NCBI GenBank assembly: GCA_051294375.1
Contig: CM119270.1
Span: 17,233,904-17,297,903 of the forward strand
Source of the DNA: Paraspadella gotoi
Lineage: Eukaryota; Chaetognatha
Length of the DNA stretch: 64,000 nucleotides
Direction: 5' to 3'
In this document: positions 1 through 11,205 of the stretch, one piece after another
How the letters are laid out: each line of letters opens with the position of its first letter
How positions within the stretch are numbered: the stretch's first letter is position 1
Made by a program: the position numbers and the translations under genes
The notes under the pieces: generated by a model
Database searches by the model: none
Seen by the model: only the letters and a program-made list of their open reading frames with translations
What the model was told of the DNA's origin: nothing

Positions 1-364
1 CTCCTCTTTGTCCGTCTGTCGGTCTATCTCTCCATTCTGTCTGTCCGTTCGTCCGTTTGCCTGTCTATAGACAGGTTTCTGAGTCCATTTGTGCCGAATC
101 AATTTCCGCGTTAGTCTCTTAACTCCTCCGCCATCTTCTATTTTTATCCGTTCGTCCGTTTTTTGTTTTAATCGTTTTGTCTTTTTATCCTTTGCTTTTT
201 TTCGGTATGTTCCGTCTCTCAGTACGTCCGCTTCGACGTCCGTTACTCAGTAAGTCTGTTCTCTCTCTCGAGTCTCCCGCTTCTAGGCTACGTCCGTCAT
301 TCTCCGTACGTCCGTTCTTCCTCGAATCCATTCCTCCACGAACGTCCGTCTCTCTTTCTCTCAG
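1..364. repeat. Degenerate TCCG/TCTG-rich intronic sequence
   Basis: The stretch is dominated by short degenerate repeats of gtccgt, gtctgt and cgtccgtt, with no convincing coding frame. It ends in a pyrimidine tract and the AG that best fits the first visible exon of the phosphatidylinositol transfer protein gene. It is therefore probably intron, and the missing first coding exon, about 15-20 residues, should lie upstream of the window. Confidence 0.5.
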
Positions 365-603
365 TTTGTCTGTTCCCTCATCGCTCCAGATCGGAACAGT
401 CTCCGCCTTCAAAAATTCCCGCAAACAGAACCAACCTCTCTTCCACGGTCGCTACACCATGGGCCAATACACCTTCAAGAAATATCACATGAAGAACAAA
501 GTCAACGCCTTCGTGCGGAAGTTGGCGCCGAAGGGAATGCTGGAGTTCGAGGAGTACTCGTGGAACGCTTATCCCTATTGCCGGACGATTATACGGAACG
601 AGA
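365..603 (+). CDS. PITP: PITP exon a (N-terminal half of lipid-binding domain)
   Basis: The open frame contains [12 protein letters not shown], matching the family's YQVGQLYSVA..SKN segment, then [14 protein letters not shown] and [14 protein letters not shown]. The ATG at 459 lies inside the conserved block and is not the start codon. The AG at 363-364, preceded by a pyrimidine tract, is the preferred acceptor, but AGs at 389, 398 or 430 are possible. The donor is GAGA|GTGAGAGG. The intron opens directly with (GAGAGG)n. Confidence 0.8.
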
Positions 604-3600
604 GTGAGAGGGAGAGGGAGAGGGAGAGGGAGGGAAGAGGAGGAAGGGAGGAGAAGAGGGAGGAACAAGAGGAGGAAGGGTGGAGGAGAGAAGGAAGGGG
701 AAAAGGGAGGAGAAAGAGGGAAGGGAAGGGAGGAAGGCTGGAGGAGAGGGAAGGGAAGGGAGAGAGAAGAGAGAGAGGGAAGGGAGGAGCGAGAGGGAGG
801 GATATGGGAGGAAGGGAGGAGGGAAGAAAGAAAGGAGCGAAACGGAAAAAAGGAGAAGAAGAGACTAGGAGAAGAGAGAGAGAGATGAGAGAGAGAGGAG
901 AGAGGAGAGAGAGAGAGAGAGAGCATGTGATCTCCCTGACCTCTTTGATCCTCAGAACCAGCTTGACCCTTGCAGGCTACATGAAGGACGATTTCGAGGT
1001 CAAAGTGGAAACGTTTCACACGCAGGACAGAGGAACTCAAGTGAGTTGACCCAGTTGCGACTTTCCTATTTTCTTTTCCTTTGTTTTCTTTCACTTTCTT
1101 CTTTTCTTATTGACTCTTTTCAATTTCCTTCCTTATGTTTTGTTGAAATTTGCATCTTTCATTCCTCTTCTTTCTCTTCTCCTTCCTTCTTTCCCTCTTT
1201 TCCCTTTTTTTTGGCACTTCCTTTTTCTTTCAACCTTTTCCTTTCTTATTTTTCTCCCCTCCATTCTCCTTTCCTTCCCCTTTTTTTGGCTCATCCTTTT
1301 CTTCAACCTTTTCCCTTCTTATTTTTCTCCCCTCCATCTCTTTCTTCGCTTTTTTGGCACTTCCTTTTTCTTTCAACCTTTTCTTTCTTATTTTCCCCTC
1401 CATTCTCTATTCTTGACCCATTTTGTGCGTACTTTTTCTTTTCAACCTTTTCTCTCTTATTTTTCTCCCCTCCATTCTCCTTTTTCTTTCACCTTTTCTT
1501 TCTTATTTTTCTCCCTCCATTCTCCTTTCCTTCCCCTTTTTTGGCACTTCCTTTTTTTTTTTTTCAACCTTTTTCTTCCTTAACCTTCTCCCTCCATTCT
1601 CTTTCCCTTTCCATTTTCCTTATTTTACTACGCCTGCTTCCTACTTTCTTTTTTTCCTTCCTTCCTTTCCTCCCTTCTTCTTCCTTCCTCCCTTTCTCCC
1701 CTTCCGATCTCAGACAACGTCCATACTTCTGAGCGAAAACGAATTGAAGGAAAGAAAATCGATTACATAGACATCGCGAAGTTCCAAGTTCAGCGTTAAA
1801 GCCGACGAGAAGACCTCACAACTTCAAGTGAGAATTGAGAGAGGGACCTCGGAAAAATGTGATTGGAGGATCGAGAATTTTTCACCGAGAGTGGGAGAGA
1901 GGGGTCCAGGAAAATGAGATGGAAGATTTTTTCACGTGAGAGCGAGATAAAAAAGAAAATCACGAGACATTCGGGTCTTTAACTTCAAATCTCAATTCGT
2001 TTTCACGACGTAAGATCGTGATGGAAACTTTATGAAAGTACGTAAAAGTTCACGAGCTTATGCTTGATGGATGCATTCACAGCTTTATAATTCCGAAATT
2101 TATCAACAGGAAAAAAACATTCTCGTAAGATAAGATTTTGGTAGTAATACTGTAAGTTTAAAAATCGACAACAAAATGACCAACAGCAGCGACAAACCTA
2201 TATACCGCAAAAATACGACTAACGACTCCTCCAACCCCAACAACGTCAACCACCCCATCAGGTCGAAAGAGACCGGTCGCGGTCCCTTGAAGGAGAATTG
2301 GGAGGAGGACCGCAAGTTGCCCATCATGTGCTGCTACAAGTTGGTCACCGTCAACTTCAAGTGGTTCGGACTCCAACGGACCGTCGAGAAGATGATCCTC
2401 AAGAATCAGAAGAAGTTGTTCGCCGTGAGTTGGAGGACTTTACGTGTGTGGAGACGAGAGTGTGTGTGTGTGTGGGGAAGTCAGGGGAAGTGTGCGTGGG
2501 AGAGTGTGAGCGTGACGCTTGGTTGTATGCTTGAAGAATAATAAAGAGGAAAATAAGGGAGCAGAAAGGGTGGCCATTTTACATAATACAAAACATTAAT
2601 AATAACTTTTTTTTACGTGTTAACTCGTATAATAACTTTAAGCTGGCTGGCTTTCTTTCTTTCTTTCTTTCTTTCTTTCTNNNNNNNNNNNNNNNNNNNN
2701 NNNNNNNNNNNNNNNNNNNNNNNNNNNNNNNNNNNNNNNNNNNNNNNNNNNNNNNNNNNNNNNNNNNNNNNNNNNNNNNNNNNNNNNNNNNNNNNNNNNN
2801 NNNNNNNNNNNNNNNNNNNNNNNNNNNNNNNNNNNNNNNNNNNNNNNNNNNNNNNNNNNNNNNNNNNNNNNNNNNNNNNNNNNNNNNNNNNNNNNNNNNN
2901 NNNNNNNNNNNNNNNNNNNNNNNNNNNNNNNNNNNNNNNNNNNNNNNNNNNNNNNNNNNNNNNNNNNNNNNNNNNNNNNNNNNNNNNNNNNNNNNNNNNN
3001 NNNNNNNNNNNNNNNNNNNNNNNNNNNNNNNNNNNNNNNNNNNNNNNNNNNNNNNNNNNNNNNNNNNNNNNNNNNNNNNNNNNNNNNNNNNNNNNNNNNN
3101 NNNNNNNNNNNNNNNNNNNNNNNNNNNNNNNNNNNNNNNNNNNNNNNNNNNNNNNNNNNNNNNNNNNNNNNNNNNNNNNNNNNNNNNNNNNNNNNNNNNN
3201 NNNNNNNNNNNNNNNNNNNNNNNNNNNNNNNNNNNNNNNNNNNNNNNNNNNNNNNNNNNNNNNNNNNNNNNNNNNNNNNNNNNNNNNNNNNNNNNNNNNN
3301 NNNNNNNNNNNNNNNNNNNNNNNNNNNNNNNNNNNNNNNNNNNNNNNNNNNNNNNNNACACATTTTTTTTTTTCTGTGTATTTAAAAAAAAAAAAGAAAA
3401 AGTTGCTTTCAATGTATTGAGAAAACGAATCAAATGAATGAACGACCATCGTTTACCTATAGGTTCCTTCTTGCAGAGGGTACCATCGGTCCAATCGAGG
3501 TCCATGTATAACCATATCTATCTATCTATCTCTCTCTCCCCCTTATCCACCCAGAGGTTCAACCGGCTGGTCTTTGGTTGGATCGACTCCTGGATCCATC

Positions 3601-3698
3601 TGTCCGTCGATCAGATCAGAGAGATGGACACGAAGGCGAAGGAGGAGCTCGACAAGCAGAGAGAAGAGGCCGAAGCCAAGGGGACAGCGATGGAATGA
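365..3698 (+). CDS. PITP: Class I phosphatidylinositol transfer protein (PITPNA/PITPNB family), five visible exons
   Basis: Soluble lipid carrier that exchanges phosphatidylinositol and phosphatidylcholine between membranes and supplies phosphoinositide signalling. Family signatures appear in order along the exons: GQYTFKKYH, then [49 protein letters not shown] and [14 protein letters not shown], ending in the acidic and basic C-terminal helix. The exons encode about 240 residues against about 270 in the family, so the N-terminal exon is missing. Splice phases join correctly only if single-base shifts are allowed near 1040, 1780 and 1812, and perhaps 3682. The gene keeps its introns, so it is not a processed pseudogene; assembly error is the likeliest cause. 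Intron 4 contains a 677-base gap. Family assignment is firm; alpha versus beta cannot be decided and invertebrates usually have one class I gene. Confidence 0.9.
604..975 (+). repeat. Purine-rich (GAGAGG)n/(GGAA)n intron of PITP
   Basis: The intron is almost pure A/G on the plus strand from the donor to about 925, then returns to normal composition before the acceptor ccttgcag. Long open frames here are artefacts of the repeat (Arg/Glu or Ser/Leu/Phe only). Confidence 0.85.
976..1040 (+). CDS. PITP: PITP exon b
   Basis: Encodes [21 protein letters not shown], the family's [21 protein letters not shown] segment. The incoming phase matches exon a: A plus GC gives a Ser before Tyr. The outgoing donor is CAA|GTGAGT. 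The next exon needs one more base, which would be supplied if the junction were CAAG|GTGAGT, so a G seems to have been lost here. Confidence 0.85.
1041..1713 (+). repeat. Pyrimidine-rich intron of PITP with degenerate ~70-76-bp tandem units
   Basis: Repeated phrases (ggcacttcctttttctttc, aaccttttcctttcttattt, ctcccctccattctcc) recur about every 67-76 bases between 1212 and 1600. The sequence is nearly all C/T and shows no coding signal. The acceptor is ccgatctcag. Confidence 0.7.
1714..1827 (+). CDS. PITP: PITP exon c, interrupted by one-base shifts
   Basis: Three reading frames are needed to follow homology. [21 protein letters not shown] lies in one frame, [11 protein letters not shown] in the next from about 1780, and PHNFK in the third from about 1814. 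Together these match the family's ENVH...YIDIA...KAEEDPAKFK. The exon ends TTCAA|GTGAG and joins G|TCG of the next exon to give FKSKETGRG. Read straight from the splice site it meets TAG at 1768. Confidence 0.75.
2262..2424 (+). CDS. PITP: PITP exon d (GRGPL and KLVTV core)
   Basis: This exon is uninterrupted. It encodes [16 protein letters not shown], then [16 protein letters not shown] and [14 protein letters not shown], the most conserved part of class I PITPs. The acceptor is caccccatcag and the donor GCC|GTGAGT. The phase into the next exon is 0. Confidence 0.92.
2681..3357. other. Assembly gap (677 N) inside a PITP intron
   Basis: The gap is flanked on the left by (CTTT)n, which probably stopped the assembly. 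No exon is expected here, because the exons on either side join directly in family alignments. Confidence 0.95.
3555..3698 (+). CDS. PITP: PITP last exon
   Basis: Encodes [17 protein letters not shown] and [14 protein letters not shown], the C-terminal amphipathic helix, and stops after KGTAME. In the +1 frame the same bases read [13 protein letters not shown], which resembles the usual PITP-alpha end (GMTADD). A one-base error in the gggg run near 3682 could therefore hide the true C-terminus, which would then run to a stop at 3808. Confidence 0.88.
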   Translation, partial: RFNRLVFGWIDSWIHLSVDQIREMDTKAKEELDKQREEAEAKGTAME

Positions 3699-3878
3699 CG
3701 GCGGAAGACAGCGAAGGAATTGAGGAAGAGCGATTGGAGCAGTTGTCAAGAGGACAGATGAAGGACAGAGATGGAATTATGGAAAGACGATTGAGGATGG
3801 AAAGATAACTATAGACATACTAAAATTGGAACGTTATGAAATTAAAATGGAATGTAATGTAATGAAAAAATGTGTATC

Positions 3879-3884
3879 AATAAA
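3879..3884 (+). promoter_or_regulatory. Poly(A) signal AATAAA for PITP
   Basis: Canonical hexamer about 180 bases after the stop codon in an A-rich 3' UTR. It is the only canonical signal close to the end of the gene. Confidence 0.6.
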
Positions 3885-4123
3885 AGGAAAAGCGTAATGA
3901 CGTTGTTTCTTTGCGAGTAAGAAAAAGGATAAGGAATCTATCAACCAATTGTTTGTCAGTTTAATTCATATCGATCGAGTCAGTAAACAAAAAAAAAACT
4001 AAAGTTTATACCTTTTAAATCTGATTGGTTATTTTAATCTATATAAAAGTATACATCGTCGATCCTCATCGTCGTCGTCATCATCATCATCATCATCATC
4101 ATCNNNNNNNNNNNNNNNNNNNN

Positions 4124-4162
<39 letters not shown>

Positions 4163-5131
4163 GGATCGTGGGCAACACGTAGATGATTCGACGTCAGTTA
4201 ATATTTTTAGTTTAGGAAATAAATAACAAAAAGTCGTCAATTTAATTTTCAATTCGCAGCTGAGATTCGAAAAAATGGCGACTGGCGACCAGCGGCCTCT
4301 TTAGGCGAAAGACGGACATTTCGGATTCGGTGGGGACGGGAAGTAAATATATTTTATATTCATTTATTGATAAATAATTAGGAATGGAGACGAAGAACGA
4401 TTGAAACAGTAAATTATTAAATTCATTCGTAATAGTAAACACAGCTGTATTTATTACTTTCACGTCTTTACTTGTATAATGATCATCTTTGAAATTTAGT
4501 TAAAGAATTATATAAAAATCGGTCCATTTTCTTACAAAGAATTAATTAACAGAGGGTCTTTGGTTTTGTTTTTTTTGCGATTAACTAAAAGAAAGAAAAG
4601 ATCAAAAAGAAACGAATAACAAATAAGATTTTTTACTCCCACATGGGTGCCGGAGGAATTCCCACCTGTGGGTGTTGGATGTGGTTGGGTTGTGGTTGGT
4701 TGTGTGGAGAAGGTCGGTGTCTGTCTGTCTGTCTGTCTGCCCTTCCGTTTAAAAGAGAAGCGATGAGAACAAAAATAAAAGGCAAAAATGAGTCAGGGTC
4801 AACATGTGGAGTCAATGACGTCGAACCGGAAGTCAACGGGTTTTTTCCGGAAGTTTTTGACTTTTGAAAATTCTTTCGATGTGAATGTTTGGGTTGTGAG
4901 GGTAATAAGATTCTGGTGATCAACTTAGATTAGTCCGCGATTCTGTGATTCACTCTGCTCAAAAATTCACAACTCACAAATATCGATAGCTTTCTTTCAA
5001 ACAATTTCGAATATAAATTACCCCCTTTTATATTTAATTAATTATTATTATCAAAGAAAGAATTAAAAAATCAATCTTATTTTAGGTCAACTTTACCCTT
5101 ACCCCTTACCCTCTTTTTTTTTTAAACTCAC
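3885..5131. other. Intergenic AT-rich DNA
   Basis: AT-rich sequence with a (ATC)n/(CGT)n tract at about 4060-4157, split by a 20-N gap at 4104-4123. A short (TGTC)n run lies at 4720-4738. I see no coding signal. Confidence 0.6.
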
Positions 5132-5262
5132 CCCCGTTCATTTTTCCCGAGAAGGCTGCCCCGTGCCCGATGGGCGCGCCCTTCCCCGGATGTAACCCGT
5201 TGGTCGGTGGCGATGTCGAGGGCGTGGCCGCAGCTGCCGCCGCGGCTGCCGTGCCCGGCGGG
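5132..5262 (-). CDS. Possible Ala/Pro/Gly-rich exon, unidentified
   Basis: A GC-rich, CpG-rich island in AT-rich surroundings. The minus strand reads PGTAAAAAAAATPSTSPP followed by HPGKGAPIGHGAAFSGKMNG and then a strong donor, GGGG|GTGAGT. A long pyrimidine tract lies upstream, and the first AG after it is near 5262, which sets the approximate start. The plus strand is also open and alanine-rich, so the strand is uncertain. I recognise no family. Confidence 0.25.
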
Positions 5263-5888
5263 CCGCCCATTGGCGCGGAGATGGGCGGAGGGAGGAAGGG
5301 GAGAAAAGTGGGGGAGAAGGGGGAGAAGGGATGGGACATGGTTTATGAGGGTGAGATAGAGAGGGAGAGGAAGAAATAGAGGGAGAGGGAGAGGAAGAAG
5401 AACTTGTAGTTGAGAATCAGAGATCGTCGGGAGTTTTTTTTTCCAAGTTTTTATTTCGACGACTTTTTGAGTTCATAGAGATTAAAAGACTACTTTTTTA
5501 TTTATAGGCGGTATTAAAAATGTTTTTTTTTAAATTAAGAACATTTAGTCCTTTATAATTAAAAACAGTTAATCAAAGATTAAATTGTTCGGGAGATTTC
5601 GCCGATGCGCCACTCAGATATTCCTTTTAGTTCGTCGATTTTTTCGTCGAGAAAATTTTTAATCTTGACGCAGTATTTATTTTTCTGATGAGGATAAAAG
5701 TTTCAACTTCTCTGTCTCTCGGCGAAGAGATGAAATGACTCCGTCTCTATCTCTCGCTCTCGCTCCGCGCAATTCGTCAGGCGTAACGTCCGAGAGAGAA
5801 AAAGAAGAGTAGAAACTGTACAACGAATTCGTACATTAGTTGTTTCTTTTGGGACGCGAGACGGCGAAGCGGGGCTCGCGTCGTCGTC

Positions 5889-5890
<2 letters not shown>

Positions 5891-5960
<70 letters not shown>
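5891..5960. repeat. (GA)n microsatellite
   Basis: An uninterrupted GA dinucleotide run of about 70 bases. Confidence 0.95.
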
Positions 5961-5963
<3 letters not shown>

Positions 5964-6476
5964 AATAAAAAAAAAGAAACTGAAAATCTAAAATTCATTC
6001 TCCGATGTAGCGGCAAATATTTTTCCTCTTCCTTCTCTCATTCGATTAACTTAGCGTTTCTCCTCCTCTTCCTCCTCCCATAGAATCCCTAACGAGGAAT
6101 CTTCCCCCCCGACGAATTTTAATCTACATTTACGATTTTTAGCTTTAAGAGAAATTTATTATTGTTACTCATGAGTAAATACGTTTTGCATAACAGTTCT
6201 CAAGGTTTAACAAATATTAAGATATTTTAAGAATTATAAGAATTATAAACATTATAAGAATCTTACTGGGGACACGGCAAGATGTTTATTCATTACAAAA
6301 AGCGTTTAGCATTAGATCAGATTTATTCATCAGAAGTAGTTGAGCACTTTGTTATCGTGAGACTAAACTAAGAATCGAGAATATCGTGAATAAGAAACAC
6401 TGTTGATGCAAATAAAAAGAACCGGTTACAGGGAGACATTGCTTATAGTTTNNNNNNNNNNNNNNNNNNNNNNNNN

Positions 6477-7388
6477 GGGCGGATTTTGGAAAAAAGATCG
6501 AGACCGACGACGACGAACGACGACGACGACGACCACAATAAAGAAACTCCCCCCCTTACTCGATGTGAGAAACGAGATTCGCGAGGACGAGGGTAAGTCG
6601 AGTGAGGCTCGAATCAAAAAAAAAGGTGGGGAGAGTGTGTAATTTCCCCGGACTCGGCGACTCATATAAAAAAGGAGTGAGGCCGAAGCGAGATCGTGGG
6701 TAAGTAAAGGTAAGGAAGAAAAAAAGAGGGAGGAAAGTTGTTTGTTTTGAAGTAAATAAGATTGAAAATAAAAAATCCTTATGGTTTCGATTGTTTAAAA
6801 AGACTAGGTTTACCTTTTCCTCATCCTTTTTTCCGCCTCGATTAACAACAACAGTGAATTAAAAAAAATCGGCGCTTTCACTCTTGCTCCCCTCCCTCCA
6901 CTTTCCCCCCCCCCCAAACTCCGCATTTTCTTAAACGATTTCCTAAAATTAATCAAATTAACAAAAATTTTTTACAACATTGGACATGTCAAAACATGGA
7001 AGTCAATAAGGGTATCGAGTTACAAATTTCAGGTGATATAACGAATAATTTTTTTTTTAATTTTTTTACTGACGAATCTCTTTGCTTCGTTTTTAATACA
7101 AATAAATGTTCAAACAAACAAACTTCACTGGAGAATTGACATTTTTTATGTTTATATCTTCGAAAAAAAAAAAAATCACTAAATTTGAGCAATAAAAAGT
7201 TTAAGACTTTTTTAGCGATAAGAAACTAAAAACGGCTTTTGGTCGTGTCACCTTATTCAGGCTAAAACAACCAACCAACGTAATAAGCCACTTTTTATTT
7301 AAGTGACAACTTCAAATATAACACAGTATCACAATGGGAAAAAAGAAAAAGTACCTTTCTTATTCCGATTTTCTCTCTCTTTCTCCCC

Positions 7389-7465
<77 letters not shown>

Positions 7466-10357
7466 CTTCCTTCTCTCTTCTCTCTCTTCTCTGAGATCGA
7501 TAAGATTTAACGCAAAGAAATGTCAATTTCTTGTTGATTTAAAAATGTTAAATCTGCGCAGAAGTTATAAACAGATTTTTTAATGTTGTAATGTATTTTG
7601 TCAATAGGAAAATACATAAATTGTTTAAAACGGACGCTTTGGATTTATTCTTTTATTACTTTGATTAATATTTTTGGCTTCATTAATCCGTCCTCCGCTG
7701 CAGCAGCAGCAGCAGCATCAGCCCTCGATGTCGTAATTCGGACGCATTCCCAGCGCAATTGAGGCGGATTCGACCACCGAGTTAGCGGGCGGCGGCGGCG
7801 GGCGGCTGGCGGGCGGCCGGCGGCGGCGGCGCACGTTATCCGCCCTGAAATCTGAGAAATTTGTTTTTTCCAAACAGTTGATATCAATAATATTAATGGA
7901 ATTGGATGTCTTCATTCATCTCCCTTTCTACTTCTTCTCTCTCTCCTCTTCCCTTTGTTTCCCCGAGCGGCCCGGAATAAAACAAAGGAAGGATGAAAAC
8001 AAAAACACGAAAAAATGGAAGAAAAAAAATTAACTGAATCAGATGATATAAGATGAAAAATCGATTGAAAAGCGCGAAACCAGTGGGACGGCCGGCCGAG
8101 ATTGTTCAACGTTGTTTTAAATTTAGAAGGAATTCAAAAACTATAAATATATTTAAAAATCGTAACAATTTAATCAAATTTAGTAAAAAATAATCAGGAA
8201 ATATGAATATTTATTTAATAATAATCTATTTGCCCCTGACTTAGATGCTATGTGAGATATTATACCTTCATCCTTCTTAACAAAATAATAATAATTATAA
8301 AATTAATCCAAACTTTTCATAGGCTTGAGTTTATGTATTAAACTTTTCTTTTTTATCAAAAATAATTTACAAAGAAGAAAAATAATTAATAAAAAATGAT
8401 TATTTACTTTTTTTATTTTCAATATTGTAATTTTTTTTTTTATTTATTTAAAAACTTTTTTTAATAATACGTAACGCTAGCGTCGTTTTACCACACTCAC
8501 AACTAAAAAAAAATTATTATCTCAAAAAGGAAGGACAAAGTCTTTGTTCCCCGAACACACAATGACGGATTGGCAAGAGGAGGTAAGGGACAATGACGAA
8601 GCGATGGAAGAGGAACAACTGAAAAACTGAAAGGTGAGGTGGGGGGGAACCGATTTGAAATTGAAGAAAAAAGTAAGGGAACAAAAGATCAACGGATCCT
8701 ATGAGAAAAAAAAGAGGAAGAAGATCTTTCCGTGTTTCGTGTGATTGGCGTTATCCGATCTTCGATCTCTTTTGCATCCTCCCTTATCGATGCTCTTTTG
8801 CTTTTCTCGTCTCTTCCCTTTTTATTTCGCTTGTGCAACAAAATCCCAGAATCGGAAAATCAAATGCGTGCGGACTTTCGTGAGAGCCGGCTCTTTTTCT
8901 TTGTTCAAAATACCACTTTGATAACTTTTTTGTAAAAATTATTAAAATATATATATATATATAGATATATTATATTGGTTGTAACAATTTCATAAGGTTA
9001 AAGATTATCTGATGAATAGTATTTATTTATTTGTATAGATTTAAAAATATAATTATTTTGATTATTTTTTTAATTTAAATTCTAAAAAATAAGTATATAC
9101 TATCTTATTCAAGTTGAACTAGTAATTTTTTTTTAAATATAAAAAATTATTTTTAATTTAAAACTTGATAAACATTTTTCACCAATAGCGCATTGAACGA
9201 AGTAAAATACCAAATTTTGTTTATTTTTTCTATTCGAGGGAAAAAGAAAATGAAAGAGAAAGCGATTTTCAGAGTAATAATAAAGATTTAAAAGAAGATG
9301 AATGGAATGAAGACAGGGACAACATTTTGGATTCAGTTCGACCCGTCTATCCTTTTATTCTTTTCGAGGAATGTTTTCCAAAATAGGAGAAATGTTTGGA
9401 AATTTGTATCGGATAAAGAATGTTGTGTTGTTGTTATGTACGCGGTTTCGTGTTTTTGTTAGTTTATATTTAATGTATAGTTGAAAAGAAAACAGATTTA
9501 ATTATTTTTTGTTCAAAATTCCGACCTCGTCGTCACCTGGTGGATTTAATTGATTTCGAATTTCATGCTGAGAAAAAAAAAGAAAACAAAAAGACAACAT
9601 CAAATAGCTTTCCAATTTTTACCCAAATGAAAATTTTTTACTTTGGCTTAATTAGCTCAAAACATGAAAACTATTAAATTTTAAAAGTTAAAAAAATTTT
9701 CGTGTTTTCGGCGAATAATAATGAAAACGTGTTTAACGAAAATTTACTTTTTGACTTAATTTCACAAGTTTTAATTTCTTACCTTCATAAATTGGACTGG
9801 ACAAAAATATCCGTTTCTTCGCCCAGAAAAAAATATTTTTCTTGGACAGTGGGCAGTGACAGTGACAATGACACCATTGGCAATTCAGTTTTTTCTCCGG
9901 ACAAAAGTGTAAATGACCGACAGATAATCGAAGGAACATTCGCCATTGGCTAATGACCACACACCGTTTATCCGACACCAGAAATTATCTTTTGTTTGTT
10001 TCGCCTCGTTTCGATATTTATCTGCAGGGCAATGGCGGCGGGTAGTGTGGCTGGCGGGCGGCGGCTGCGGCGGCCAGGCGGCGGCGGCGCGGCGGCGGCG
10101 GCGGCGGCGGCAAGATGTCCACATCGTTACGGTCAGAGTCGTTCTCATCTCGTCTTCATTATTCGGTCGTCGTCATCTTTATTCGTCGAAATCTTCATCG
10201 TCGTCGTTCGTCGTCGTCGTCGTCGTCATTCGTCGCCGCCGGCTGGTATCATCGGGTGAAACAAAACCCAAACGATTTCATCTTTAGACGATTGTTGTTG
10301 TTGTTGTCCAAGAAAAGACTGGGGATAAATATGGCCATGAGAGAGAGAGAGAGAGAG

Positions 10358-10396
<39 letters not shown>

Positions 10397-11205
10397 GAGA
10401 GTAGGAACGAGGAGAGAGAGAGATGAAAGAAATGAAAAAGAGAAAAAGAAAGAAAGGAGGGGGGGAAAAAAAGAAATAAACTAAAAACAAAAAACATAAT
10501 ATAATAGAAAGAAAGAAAGAAAGAAGAAAGAAATTTGCAACAGAAATAAAATAAAAGAAAAATAAAACGAAAAATTTAAACTAAGAAAGGGGAAAGATTA
10601 AGAAGAAAGATAGAAAAGAAGAAAGAAAAAAAGAACAAGATTAAGAAGAACAGAGAATTTAAAGTCAGCATATGTAAAGTATTGAAGCTATGTATTTTAT
10701 AATCAATATTAAATTTATTCATTCATTCAATAAACATATAATTACTTTAGTAGTAAAGTTGTATCGAAATTGTGCGACCTCGTGTGACGTTAGGGGAAAT
10801 TTTACGATCCTTATATTGGTTTTTTTAAAAGTATTTACATTATATATAATACATACACAATACATATATAATTACATACATATATAATCGTTTTAGCCAG
10901 ATGTCATCTGTAGGCAAAAAAAAGAAACGACTCAAAAAAAAAGCTTTCATCTCCTTTTTTTTTTCCTCTCACTGAAACTCAGTCGCTGAGATCGTGGCGG
11001 ATTCGGACACCAAATATTGTCAATAAACAAATGCCTTTCCTTTCCTTTCTATTTTCTTTTTACGCAATCTTGCGACGCCACGATCGTCGTTGTCATTATT
11101 CGTCGTCGTCGTCGTCGTCCCCGTCGTCGTCGTTCCGTCGTCGTCATCTGAAAAAAAAAGGGGTCATCTGTTTTTCTTATCTAATTCTTTTTATTTGTTA
11201 TTCGT
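6477..11205. repeat. Left arm of large inverted duplication (palindrome 1)
   Basis: The reverse complement of this stretch is found at 17289-21690. Matching landmarks are gggcggattttgg at 6477 with ccaaaatccgccc ending at 21690, and the block around 11160-11205 with 17289-17345. The arms differ by many small indels. The left arm starts immediately after a 25-N gap and has no gaps of its own. It holds (CT)n at 7389-7490, GCG-rich islands at 7790-7835 and 10030-10113, (GA)n at 10338-10391 and AT-rich DNA. Confidence 0.85.
7718..7851 (-). CDS. Possible 3'-terminal exon, unidentified
   Basis: After an acceptor-like aaatttctcag, the minus strand stays open through an Arg/Pro-rich CCG repeat into NSVVESASIALGMRPNYDIEG and a TGA stop. 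The non-repetitive tail looks protein-like. The inverted copy at about 20460-20600 differs by indels that break this frame, so one of the two is wrong. I cannot assign a family. Confidence 0.25.

Noticed and set aside
600-1732. Long open frames of Arg/Glu or Phe/Leu/Ser on either strand
   Set aside because: They follow (GAGAGG)n and pyrimidine tracts inside PITP introns and have no composition outside the repeat.
1714-1827. Programmed ribosomal frameshift in PITP
   Set aside because: Several shifts in both directions, without slippery sites, fit sequence error better; the family is not known to use frameshifting.
7303-7526. Ser/Leu-rich or Arg/Glu-rich small proteins at (CT)n tracts (also at 27160-27435, 31409-31744, 55513-55839)
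   Set aside because: Open frames produced by dinucleotide repeats, without independent coding evidence.
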